From Thermomicrobiaceae bacterium (GTDB taxonomy: Bacteria; Chloroflexota; Chloroflexia; Thermomicrobiales; Thermomicrobiaceae): a DNA stretch of 5,881 bases. Below are positions 1 through 5,881 of this stretch, piece by piece (positions within the stretch are counted from its first letter, which is position 1; every line of letters begins with the position of its first letter). The notes under the pieces were generated by a model that saw only the letters and a program-made list of their open reading frames with translations, was not told where the DNA came from and did no database searches. The DNA lies in the NCBI GenBank assembly GCA_007123655.1, contig SKKR01000017.1, positions 1 through 5,881 on the forward strand, given 5' to 3'. A program made the translations under genes and the position numbers.

Positions 1-2
1 AG

Positions 3-2093
3 AACCTCCGTTCCAGTGAGACGATCCTGGACGTGCAGGATCTGCACATAACGTTCGGGTCAGGCCGTCACGCGGTGCGCGCGGTGCGCGGTGTGTCGTT
101 CGACGTTAAGGCCGGTGAGGTTGTCGGGCTTGTCGGTGAGTCGGGTTGCGGGAAGAGTACGGTCGGTCTGGCCGCCATGGGCTATGTTGCTCAGGGCGGT
201 CGTGTTGCCGGCGGGCGAATTCTGTACCGTGGGCAGAACGTAACCGAGCTCGATTTCAAGCAACTCCAGCGGCTTCGCGGACGTGAGATCGCGATGGTGT
301 TCCAGCATCCCCTGACATCCCTGAACCCGTCTATCCGGGTCGGGGAACAGATCGCAGAAGTGCTGCGGGCACATCTTGGATTGCCGGAAGCACGGGTTCG
401 GCAACGAGTGATCGAACTTATCGACAAAGTCAACCTGCCGGACCCCGAGGAGGTCGCCCGTCGTTATCCGCACGAGCTTTCCGGAGGGCAACAGCAGCGC
501 ATCGTGATCGCGATGGGTCTGGCCTGCGATCCGTCATTGCTCATTCTTGATGAGCCGACGACCGCGCTTGACGTCACGACGGAAGCAACGTTCCTCGACA
601 TGATCGTGGAGCTGAAAGAGACGATCAACTCCGCGATCCTCTACATCACTCATAACCTGGGAGTGATTGCTCGAGTCTGCGACCGGGTGGCCGTCATGTA
701 TGCCGGTGAGACTGCCGAACAGGCGCCGGTAGGGGAATTATTCACCAATCCGAGGCACCCGTATACGGTCGGGCTGCTGGGCTCCGTGCCAGACCTCCAC
801 AGAATCGGTCAGGCGTTGATTCCGATCCCTGGACAGTTGCCCCGGCCGGGAGCGTATCCCCGCGGGTGCGCCTTTGCCCCACGCTGTAGCTACGCGACCG
901 GGATATGCCATCTGAAAGATCCCGGGATGCAGGTGATCGGGAAGAACCATGAGGTCCGATGTCGTTTCTGGCAAGACGTCGAGAAGGAAATCGATGTTGC
1001 CCCGGTAGGGCCGGCTGACGTTGAGGGGTTTGATGATCAGGCCGAACCGATTCTCGCCGTAAATGATGTGCGGAAGTATTTCGAGCGCAAGCTGGGGTTA
1101 CTCCCGTGGAGCAGGAAGAAGCGTGTGCTCCGCGCGGTTGATGGGGTTTCGCTTGAGATCAGGCCGGCAGAGACGCTGGCTCTTGTCGGTGAATCCGGCT
1201 GTGGGAAGTCGACGCTCTCGAATTGCATCATCGGCCTGGAGAAGCCGACTGACGGCAAGATCAGCCTGCATGGAGTTGGTCTGGAGGCGCTCGCCCGGCA
1301 ACGGTCGCGAGAAAATCGCCGGCAGGTGCAGATTGTCTTCCAGAATCCGGACTCGTCTCTGAATCCGGCGCAGACCGTTTATCAGATTGTCTCGCGGCCT
1401 CTTCAATTGTTCCGACGGCGAGGCTTAAAAGGTTCGCTTCGGGAGGAGGCCGAGCGAATCCTGGAGCAGGTGAACCTTCATCATTCTTACCTGGATCGGT
1501 ATCCCGGACAGCTTTCCGGCGGTGAGAAGCAGCGAATCGGCATAGCCCGTGCCCTGGCGGCTGATCCGGAGGTGATCATTTGCGATGAACCGGTGTCGTC
1601 GCTCGATGTTTCAGTCCGGGCGACGGTGTTGAACCTGCTGCGCCAGCTCCAGGTGGAGCATGGGTACTCTTATCTGTTCGTGTCGCATGATCTTAGCGTG
1701 GTCCGATATCTCTCCCATCGTGTGCTCGTGATGTATCTGGGGCATGTTATGGAGATCGGCCCGACTTCCAGGGTATTCGAGCCTCCATTCCATCCTTACA
1801 CTGAGGCGCTCGCGTCAGCGATCCCTGTGCCGGATCCGCAGGTTGCGCAGAAGCGGATCCGCCTGACCGGGCGGGTGCCGAGCGCCGCGGCTCCGCCGCC
1901 GGGTTGTCCGTTTCAAACACGTTGTCCCAGGAAGATCGGTGAGATCTGCGAACAGCAGCTACCTCCGCTGCAGGATGCCGGAGATGGGCATCTGATTCGC
2001 TGTCACATCCCGGTGGCGGAGCTGGCAACGTTCGAGCCGGTGTTCCGAGAAAAACAGGGAGCCGAGCGTTCAGCAACGGTTGCTGATGATTAA
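3..2093 (+). CDS. Fused dipeptide/oligopeptide ABC transporter ATP-binding protein (DppD-DppF type), 5' end cut by the window
   Basis: This is a cytoplasmic ATPase subunit that powers import of peptides (or a related solute such as nickel or glutathione) through a DppB/DppC-type permease. Residues are numbered from the GTG at 33. Cassette 1 has Walker A GESGCGKST at 35-43, Q-loop Q91, signature LSGGQ 149-153, Walker B LLILDEP 169-175 and H-loop H207. Cassette 2 has Walker A 386-394, Q437, LSGGE 494-498, Walker B VIICDEP 514-520 and H552. Each cassette is followed by an oligo_HPY tail: HPYT at 242 and 587, and cysteines 279/285/292/310 and 625/631/639/657. Both sites look catalytically intact. 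The frame is open to the left edge and reads NLRSSETILDV before the GTG. The GTG would cut the first beta strand and has no clear ribosome-binding site, so the true start is probably just outside the window. Transporter genes are expected upstream. The gene ends 23 bp from the convergent dnaE2. The substrate cannot be told from the ATPase. Confidence 0.95.
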   Translation, partial: NLRSSETILDVQDLHITFGSGRHAVRAVRGVSFDVKAGEVVGLVGESGCGKSTVGLAAMGYVAQGGRVAGGRILYRGQNVTELDFKQLQRLRGREIAMVFQHPLTSLNPSIRVGEQIAEVLRAHLGLPEARVRQRVIELIDKVNLPDPEEVARRYPHELSGGQQQRIVIAMGLACDPSLLILDEPTTALDVTTEATFLDMIVELKETINSAILYITHNLGVIARVCDRVAVMYAGETAEQAPVGELFTNPRHPYTVGLLGSVPDLHRIGQALIPIPGQLPRPGAYPRGCAFAPRCSYATGICHLKDPGMQVIGKNHEVRCRFWQDVEKEIDVAPVGPADVEGFDDQAEPILAVNDVRKYFERKLGLLPWSRKKRVLRAVDGVSLEIRPAETLALVGESGCGKSTLSNCIIGLEKPTDGKISLHGVGLEALARQRSRENRRQVQIVFQNPDSSLNPAQTVYQIVSRPLQLFRRRGLKGSLREEAERILEQVNLHHSYLDRYPGQLSGGEKQRIGIARALAADPEVIICDEPVSSLDVSVRATVLNLLRQLQVEHGYSYLFVSHDLSVVRYLSHRVLVMYLGHVMEIGPTSRVFEPPFHPYTEALASAIPVPDPQVAQKRIRLTGRVPSAAAPPPGCPFQTRCPRKIGEICEQQLPPLQDAGDGHLIRCHIPVAELATFEPVFREKQGAERSATVADD
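2071..2085. terminator. Weak dyad at the end of the ABC gene, possible bidirectional terminator
   Basis: CAGCAAC and GTTGCTG flank a single central base (2078). As RNA this gives a stem of about 6 bp with a 3-nt loop, overlapping the last codons of the ABC gene and starting 32 bp beyond the dnaE2 stop codon. It is the only dyad I see at the junction of the two convergent genes, where only 2094-2116 is non-coding. There is no adjacent U-tract on either strand, so a true intrinsic terminator is doubtful and the dyad may be chance. Confidence 0.22.
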
Positions 2094-2116
2094 TGCGGCT
2101 GTCTCTTGATTCGGGC

Positions 2117-5100
2117 CTAATGGAAGTTGTGCGCCTTCGGATGAACCACAGTCCGGCTCATTGAGACCGGGTCGCCGGGTTCAGCGTCGTAGTTGAACGA
2201 CTCCGGTGCCGGGATCTGGTAACGCTCCCGTGCGGTGTCCAGCGGTTCCAGATGCTCGGCGATGACGTTGATCGTCCCCTGCTGGCGCTGCAGTTTTCCC
2301 CTGACCACGATGAACGGTTCCCGACGGACCAGTAACCGGTCCCGCTCGAAGAGGTATGGGTAGACGATGATGTTCGTCAGGCCCAGTTCGTCTTCCATCA
2401 GCAGGAAGGTGATGTTGTTCGCGGTTCCCGGGCGCTGGCGGCAGACGATCAGCCCGGCGATGGTGATCTCGCTGCCGTCCGGGATTGTCCGGAGATCCAC
2501 GCTTCTGACGATCTCCTGTGGCAGGTGCGGTCGCAGCAGGCCCATCGGATGGTAGCGCGGTGAGAGGCCGAGCGTGTTGTAGTCGGCCGCCATCTGCTCC
2601 CACGGCGCCATCGGGGTGAGTTCCACCATGTCCTGCTCGACCGGAAGCGGCAGTGGCTGCTGCTTGGCTTCCTTGCCGGCCTTGCCGTAGCCACGAGCCG
2701 GGATGAACAGGCCGAGTTGCCAGAGCGCCTCCCGGCGGCCCAGCCCGAAGCAGTCGAACGCGCCGACCAGCACCAGATTCTCGACCGCTTCCCGCTTGAT
2801 CGGCACCCGGCGGATGAAATCGGCCAGTGACTGATAGGGGCCGTTGACGTCCCGCTCCTGCTCGATTAGCAGCGCCGTGTCCTCGCTCATCCCTTTGACG
2901 TAGCCGAAGCCGACGCGGACGGCATTGCCGTGGACGGTCGACTCCGCCCCGCCTTCGTTGATGTGCGGACCCCAGATGCGGACACCGTGGCGCTTGGCGT
3001 CGTTGACCAGCACGTGCGGGGCATAGAAGCCCATCGGCTGGTTGTTGAAGAGCGCGCACATGAACTCGGCCGGATGATAGTAACGCAGCCAGGCGGACTG
3101 ATAGGAGAGAACGGCGAACGCGGCCGAGTGGCTCTTCGGAAAGCCGTACTGGGCGAACGCCATCAGCTTGCGGAAGACGTGTTTCGTGGTCTCGATGTCG
3201 ACCCCGCGTGTCAGGGCGCCATCCCGGAAGCGGTCCCAGATCTGCAGCATCGCCTCTTTCGAGCGCTTCCGGCTCATTGCCTTGCGAAGCTGATCCGCCT
3301 GCCCGGCGGTGAACCCGGCCAGCTTCATCGAGACCTCCAGCACCTGCTCCTGATAGAGGATCACGCCGAGCGTCTCCTCCAGCACCGGCTTCAGCGAGGG
3401 ATGGTCGTAGTGCGGCTCGAAATCTGGATCGATCAGCTTGCGCTGCCGGTTCTGGACATACGGGTTGACAGCCCCGCCGACGATCGGGCCGGGCCGGACG
3501 ATTGCCACCTGCACCACCAGATCCTCCAGATTGCGGGGCCTTGTGCGAGTCAGCATCTGGATCTGGGCCCGGCTCTCGATCTGGAAGATACCGACGGTAT
3601 CGCCCTCGCAGATCGCGTCGTAGATGGCCGGATCGTCCAGCGGCACCTGACTGAGGTCGACCGGATCCTTGCCAGACTCCACGATCAACTCCAGGCATTC
3701 CTCGACCAGCGAGAGCATGCCGAGCGCCAGGAAGTCGATCTTGATAAAGCGGGCGTCGTCGCAGGAGTCCTTGTCCCAGTGGCAGATGTAACGGCCTTCC
3801 ATGGCGGACGGCTGCACCGGCACCAGATCGATCAACGGGGTTGAGGAGATCACCATCCCGCCGGAGTGCTGACTGACGTGCCGCGGGAAGCCGGCCAGTT
3901 GCTCGGCGAGTTCCACCAGGTAGGAGAGCGGCGGGGCTTCCCGGCGGCTGGCGTAGGCCGGGATGCGGTCCAGCTCTTCGCCGAGTTCCTTGGCCGAACG
4001 GCTCTCGCTCATTTTGGCGATCTTGTCGATGTCGGTTGCCGGCAGGCCGAGCGCCTTGCCGATATCCCGAACCGCACTGCGGAGCCGGTAGGTGGAGAAG
4101 GCGGAGACCAGCGCGGCGTGGTCGTGCCCGTAGACCTCGTAGACGCGTTCGATCAGTCGCTCCCGGATGTCGCGGGGGAAATCGAGGTCGATATCCGGCA
4201 CCGAGGCCAGGTCTTCATTGAGAAATCGACCCAGGAAGAGGTTGTGCTTGAGCGGGTCGACGTGGGACAGGCCGATCAGATAGCAGACGATGGAGCCGAC
4301 CGAGGAGCCGCGTCCCCGGCCCGGCGGCAGCATCGAGTGACTCCGCGCCAGGCTGGGACCGCGCACTTCCTCGGCGACCTCTTCTGCCAGACGCATCAGA
4401 TCCTGATAGAGCAGGAAGAAGCCGGCCAGCTTGTGTTTCGAGATCAGGCCCATCTCCTGTTGAAGCCGATCTTCTGCCCGTTTCCGCAGCTCACTGCCAG
4501 ATGGATAACGAGTGTCCATCGCTTCCCGGCAGATACGCTCCAGCACGTCCGCCTGCGACTCGCCATCTTCGGTCGGGTGGTCCGGGAAGGCATAGTCCAG
4601 ATCGGTCGTCAGGTCGAACCCGGTGCAGCGCTCGGCGATCTCCAGCGTGGCGTCCAGCGCCTCCGGGTAGCTGGCGAAGCGGACCGCCACCTGCTCGGCC
4701 GGCTGCAGGTCGAACTCGCAGTTGGGGCGGCGGTACTGGTGCGAGCCGTCCAGCGTCGTCCGGTTGCGGATCGCCACCAGCACGTCCTGCAACTGGTGTC
4801 GCTCGCGCCGGTGGTAGTGGACATTGCCGGTCGCCACGTAGGGCAGGCCGGCCCGCTTCGCCAGCCGGACCATCTGGTGTACGCGGCGGGTGTCGCCGTG
4901 GACCAGGTTCTGCTGCAGCTCGACATAAACGTTGTCCCGGCCGAACCAGTCGATGTAGGTGTGGAGCAGGTCTTCCGTGGCCTGGAATTCCCCGGCGTCG
5001 ATCAGTTGCGCCAGTTTGCCCTGCCGGCAGCCAGTGAGCAGGATCAGGCCCTCGGTGTGTTCCGGCAGCAGCGCGGGATTCAGTCGTGGATTGTGGCGGT

Positions 5101-5518
5101 GTTCCGGGTCGTGGGGATCCATGTCCGGATTTCGTTCGGGTAGGGGAGGGTCTTGTGCCCTCCCGCAGGCGGACACAAGGTCCGCCCCTACCGTGGGGGT
5201 ACAATGCCCTGATTCCCCCCGATACGCCGCGGTGATCAACCGGCACAGGTTGGCATACCCGGTTGACGACTCGGCAAGCAACGTCAGGTGGGTGTCGTCG
5301 GTCAGGGTGATCTCCGCGCCGGTAATCGGCTGAATCCCGGCGGCTTTTGCGGCCTGAGCGAACTCCATCGCGCCGAAGAGGCCGTCGTGGTCGGTCACGG
5401 CTAGTGCCTGATAGTCAAGCTCGACGGCTCGATCGATCATCTCCTCCGGCAATGACGCACCGTCAAGGAGCGAGAAGGCGGTATGAAGATGGAGTTCCAC
5501 GTAGCCGCGTGGATGCAT
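2117..5518 (-). CDS. dnaE2: Error-prone DNA polymerase III alpha subunit, DnaE2/ImuC type
   Basis: C-family DNA polymerase expected to do translesion, mutagenic synthesis on damaged DNA. The PHP domain (about 5-240) has HLH at 10-12, D19, TDHD 42-45, E69, H77, C164 and NVH 232-234, with Asn where Asp is usual. The polymerase core follows: GRGRGSS 400-406, catalytic D444 and D446 in PDIDLDF (441-447), third catalytic Asp D595 in IKIDFLALG, YGFPKSHSAAFA 791-802 and NNQPMGFY 825-832. A helix-hairpin-helix region lies at about 880-925 and an OB fold with RQRPG at about 1015-1090. The protein ends in NFH without a tau-binding tail. The last three points and the 1133-residue length favour DnaE2 over replicative DnaE. 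QLGLF at 934-938 resembles a clamp-binding motif. The ATG at 5518 sits just before the YVELHLHT strand, where family members start. The ribosome-binding site is weak (GAGG only 2 nt away). Residues about 109-127 are encoded by a palindromic repeat. The upstream neighbour may be a mutasome partner. Confidence 0.93.
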   Translation of the reverse strand: MHPRGYVELHLHTAFSLLDGASLPEEMIDRAVELDYQALAVTDHDGLFGAMEFAQAAKAAGIQPITGAEITLTDDTHLTLLAESSTGYANLCRLITAAYRGESGHCTPTVGADLVSACGRAQDPPLPERNPDMDPHDPEHRHNPRLNPALLPEHTEGLILLTGCRQGKLAQLIDAGEFQATEDLLHTYIDWFGRDNVYVELQQNLVHGDTRRVHQMVRLAKRAGLPYVATGNVHYHRRERHQLQDVLVAIRNRTTLDGSHQYRRPNCEFDLQPAEQVAVRFASYPEALDATLEIAERCTGFDLTTDLDYAFPDHPTEDGESQADVLERICREAMDTRYPSGSELRKRAEDRLQQEMGLISKHKLAGFFLLYQDLMRLAEEVAEEVRGPSLARSHSMLPPGRGRGSSVGSIVCYLIGLSHVDPLKHNLFLGRFLNEDLASVPDIDLDFPRDIRERLIERVYEVYGHDHAALVSAFSTYRLRSAVRDIGKALGLPATDIDKIAKMSESRSAKELGEELDRIPAYASRREAPPLSYLVELAEQLAGFPRHVSQHSGGMVISSTPLIDLVPVQPSAMEGRYICHWDKDSCDDARFIKIDFLALGMLSLVEECLELIVESGKDPVDLSQVPLDDPAIYDAICEGDTVGIFQIESRAQIQMLTRTRPRNLEDLVVQVAIVRPGPIVGGAVNPYVQNRQRKLIDPDFEPHYDHPSLKPVLEETLGVILYQEQVLEVSMKLAGFTAGQADQLRKAMSRKRSKEAMLQIWDRFRDGALTRGVDIETTKHVFRKLMAFAQYGFPKSHSAAFAVLSYQSAWLRYYHPAEFMCALFNNQPMGFYAPHVLVNDAKRHGVRIWGPHINEGGAESTVHGNAVRVGFGYVKGMSEDTALLIEQERDVNGPYQSLADFIRRVPIKREAVENLVLVGAFDCFGLGRREALWQLGLFIPARGYGKAGKEAKQQPLPLPVEQDMVELTPMAPWEQMAADYNTLGLSPRYHPMGLLRPHLPQEIVRSVDLRTIPDGSEITIAGLIVCRQRPGTANNITFLLMEDELGLTNIIVYPYLFERDRLLVRREPFIVVRGKLQRQQGTINVIAEHLEPLDTARERYQIPAPESFNYDAEPGDPVSMSRTVVHPKAHNFH
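5139..5192. repeat. Palindromic repeat element inside dnaE2 (inverted pair of 28-nt modules)
   Basis: The outer arms GGTAGGGG (5139-5146) and CCCCTACC (5185-5192) are perfect inverted repeats. Inside are two separate hairpins: GGGAGGG (5144-5150) with CCCTCCC (5158-5164) around a 7-nt loop, and GGCGGAC (5168-5174) with GTCCGCC (5180-5186) around ACAAG. Each half is one 28-nt module, and the halves overlap by the central GC. The 54-bp length is a multiple of three and keeps the dnaE2 frame, encoding about residues 109-127 (VGADLVSACGRAQDPPLP). The same module recurs at 5598-5681. No target-site duplication is visible. It resembles miniature palindromic elements that settle inside coding genes. 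Confidence 0.85.
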
Positions 5519-5535
5519 GGCCTCGCTTTCGTTGC

Positions 5536-5551
5536 GAATGTCCGGGCATTC
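5536..5551 (-). promoter_or_regulatory. Candidate operator (16-bp dyad) upstream of dnaE2
   Basis: GAATGTCCGGGCATTC is a near-perfect dyad: 7 of 8 pairs match, and the only exception is T5541 opposite G5546. It lies 17 bp before the dnaE2 start codon, where a repressor would block transcription or initiation. dnaE2 genes are commonly controlled by LexA, whose sites are dyads of similar size, but this is not the GAAC-N4-GTTC box of Gram-positive LexA. A LexA role is therefore inference. I could not identify convincing -35/-10 hexamers for dnaE2 nearby. Confidence 0.4.
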
Positions 5552-5596
5552 TCTCGTCCGGCGCTAAACCGCCGGGCAGGGTGGTTATCGATTCAG

Positions 5597-5682
5597 TGGT
5601 AGGGGCGGGTCTTGTTCCCGCCCGCAGTTCCCGCGACGGCCTGGAAATCCTTCGCGGGAGGGGACAAGCCCCTCCCCTACCA
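5597..5682. repeat. Intergenic palindromic repeat element, second copy of the family, with central spacer
   Basis: The outer arms TGGTAGGGG (5597-5605) and CCCCTACCA (5674-5682) are perfect inverted repeats. The left module folds as GGGCGGG (5603-5609) with CCCGCCC (5617-5623), and the right as GGGAGGGG (5656-5663) with CCCCTCCC (5669-5676) around ACAAG. Unlike the copy in dnaE2, the two modules are separated by 28 nt (5626-5653). TCCCGCGA (5629-5636) and TCGCGGGA (5652-5659) form a further nested inverted repeat reaching into that spacer. The element lies between dnaE2 and its upstream neighbour and would be transcribed if they form an operon. It has no coding capacity of its own. Confidence 0.85.
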
Positions 5683-5720
5683 GCCCGGAATGACACGTAC
5701 AGAGTGCATTGACAAGACAG

Positions 5721-5734
5721 CCGCCTTCAGGCGG
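5721..5734. repeat. Short GC-rich hairpin
   Basis: CCGCC and GGCGG flank TTCA, giving a 5-bp stem with a 4-nt loop (CCGCCT/AGGCGG if the next pair is counted). It follows the stronger hairpin at 5748-5769 in the minus-strand direction, 13 nt further on. It may belong to the same intergenic repeat unit or help stop transcription from the upstream gene. No U-tract follows. Confidence 0.5.
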
Positions 5735-5747
5735 GTTCTATGGTGTA

Positions 5748-5769
5748 GCCCGGGGATTCTTTCCCGGGC
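5748..5769 (-). terminator. GC-rich hairpin just after the upstream gene's stop; terminator or repeat
   Basis: GCCCGGG (5748-5754) pairs with CCCGGGC (5763-5769). Two more pairs, one of them G-U, can extend it to a 9-bp stem with a 4-nt loop. It begins 4 nt after the stop codon of the minus-strand gene ending at 5774, the usual place for a 3'-end hairpin. It lacks a U-tract, so it could equally be a dispersed REP-like repeat that stabilises the transcript end. The hairpin is certain; its function is not. Confidence 0.5.
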
Positions 5770-5773
5770 GTGC

Positions 5774-5881
5774 TCAATACCCCTGCATATACCAGCGCTC
5801 CTCCGCCTGGTTCTCATACACCGTGCAGAGATGCCCGTTGGCGAGCAGCACCCGGTAGTAGAACCGCCGGACCGGCTCCCG
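5774..5881 (-). CDS. C-terminal end of an unidentified protein, possibly the DUF6504-like tail of an ImuB/Y-family polymerase partner
   Basis: On the minus strand the frame is open from the right edge for 35 codons to a TGA at 5774-5776. The visible C-terminus is rich in aromatic residues: it contains RRFYYRVLLANG, then TVYENQ, and ends ERWYMQGY. This pattern recalls the small C-terminal domain (DUF6504) found in or beside Y-family polymerases such as ImuB and DinB in Actinobacteria and Chloroflexota. That identification is from memory of the family and rests on few residues. The gene points toward dnaE2 with a 255-bp gap filled by repeats. An imuB-like identity would suit the usual imuB-dnaE2 pairing. 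The codon pattern and a stop directly followed by a hairpin support it being real coding sequence. Confidence 0.6.
   Translation of the reverse strand, partial: REPVRRFYYRVLLANGHLCTVYENQAEERWYMQGY

Noticed and set aside
33..35. GTG as the true start of the ABC transporter gene
   Set aside because: The preceding in-frame codons (SETILDV) complete the usual first beta strand of the cassette, and no ribosome-binding site precedes the GTG. The gene most likely starts left of the window.
3866..5143. 425-codon plus-strand open frame opposite dnaE2, plus another of 304 codons at 2930-3844
   Set aside because: They lie antisense to a clearly conserved polymerase gene. Long antisense frames are expected in GC-rich codon use, and the translations show no recognisable domain.
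2117..5518. Replicative DnaE (DnaE1) identity for the polymerase
   Set aside because: NNQPMGFY, the RQRPG OB fold and the short NFH terminus without a tau-binding tail are DnaE2 features.
5139..5682. Insertion sequence or CRISPR array to explain the repeats
   Set aside because: There is no transposase gene, no visible target-site duplication and no regularly spaced direct repeats. The copies are inverted hairpin modules.
5347..5712. Open frames across the dnaE2 start and intergenic region (5347-5712 plus strand, 5463-5696 minus strand)
   Set aside because: They run through the palindromic element, giving peptides such as GTRPAPTTES that only reflect the repeat, and overlap the dnaE2 5' end. 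No start site or family resemblance supports them.
5709..5744. TTGACA at 5709-5714 as a plus-strand promoter -35 box
   Set aside because: The nearest TATGGT or TTCTAT is 21-24 bp away, too far for a sigma-70 promoter, and no plus-strand gene follows.

Overview
The window is GC-rich bacterial DNA with a convergent gene layout. A plus-strand ABC-transporter gene fills positions 3-2093. A large minus-strand DNA polymerase gene fills 2117-5518. The right end holds a 255-bp intergenic region rich in palindromes and then the last 35 codons of another minus-strand gene (5774-5881). The fused two-ATPase peptide transporter protein, the style of the DnaE2 polymerase, and short inverted repeats built on GGTAGGGG...CTTGT suggest a Chloroflexota bacterium, perhaps a Sphaerobacter/Thermomicrobia-type lineage. 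That placement is inference from family resemblance, not a search result.

Left part: one polypeptide carries two complete ABC ATPase cassettes. Each ends in the HPYT/four-cysteine tail of oligopeptide and dipeptide transporters, so it is a DppD-DppF (OppD-OppF) fusion. The window opens inside its extreme 5' end. The permease and substrate-binding genes would be expected to the left, outside the window.

Middle and right part: the 1133-residue polymerase is an error-prone DnaE2 (ImuC)-type C-family polymerase, not the replicative DnaE. The evidence is its NNQPMGFY motif, its RQRPG-containing OB fold and its short NFH C-terminus. Upstream on the same strand is the tail of an aromatic-rich protein resembling the C-terminal domain found with Y-family/ImuB polymerases. 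Together they may be the remains or core of a damage-inducible mutagenesis cassette. A 16-bp near-perfect dyad 17 bp before the dnaE2 start is a candidate SOS operator.

The most notable signal is a family of palindromic elements. A 28-nt module occurs four times, as two inverted pairs. One pair (5139-5192) lies in frame inside the PHP domain of dnaE2 and adds about 18 codons. The other (5597-5682) is intergenic. Each module folds into its own hairpin with a conserved CTTGT loop, and the stem positions covary between copies. Two further hairpins (5721-5734 and 5748-5769) lie just behind the upstream gene's stop codon. I saw no tRNA, rRNA, CRISPR array or transposase gene.
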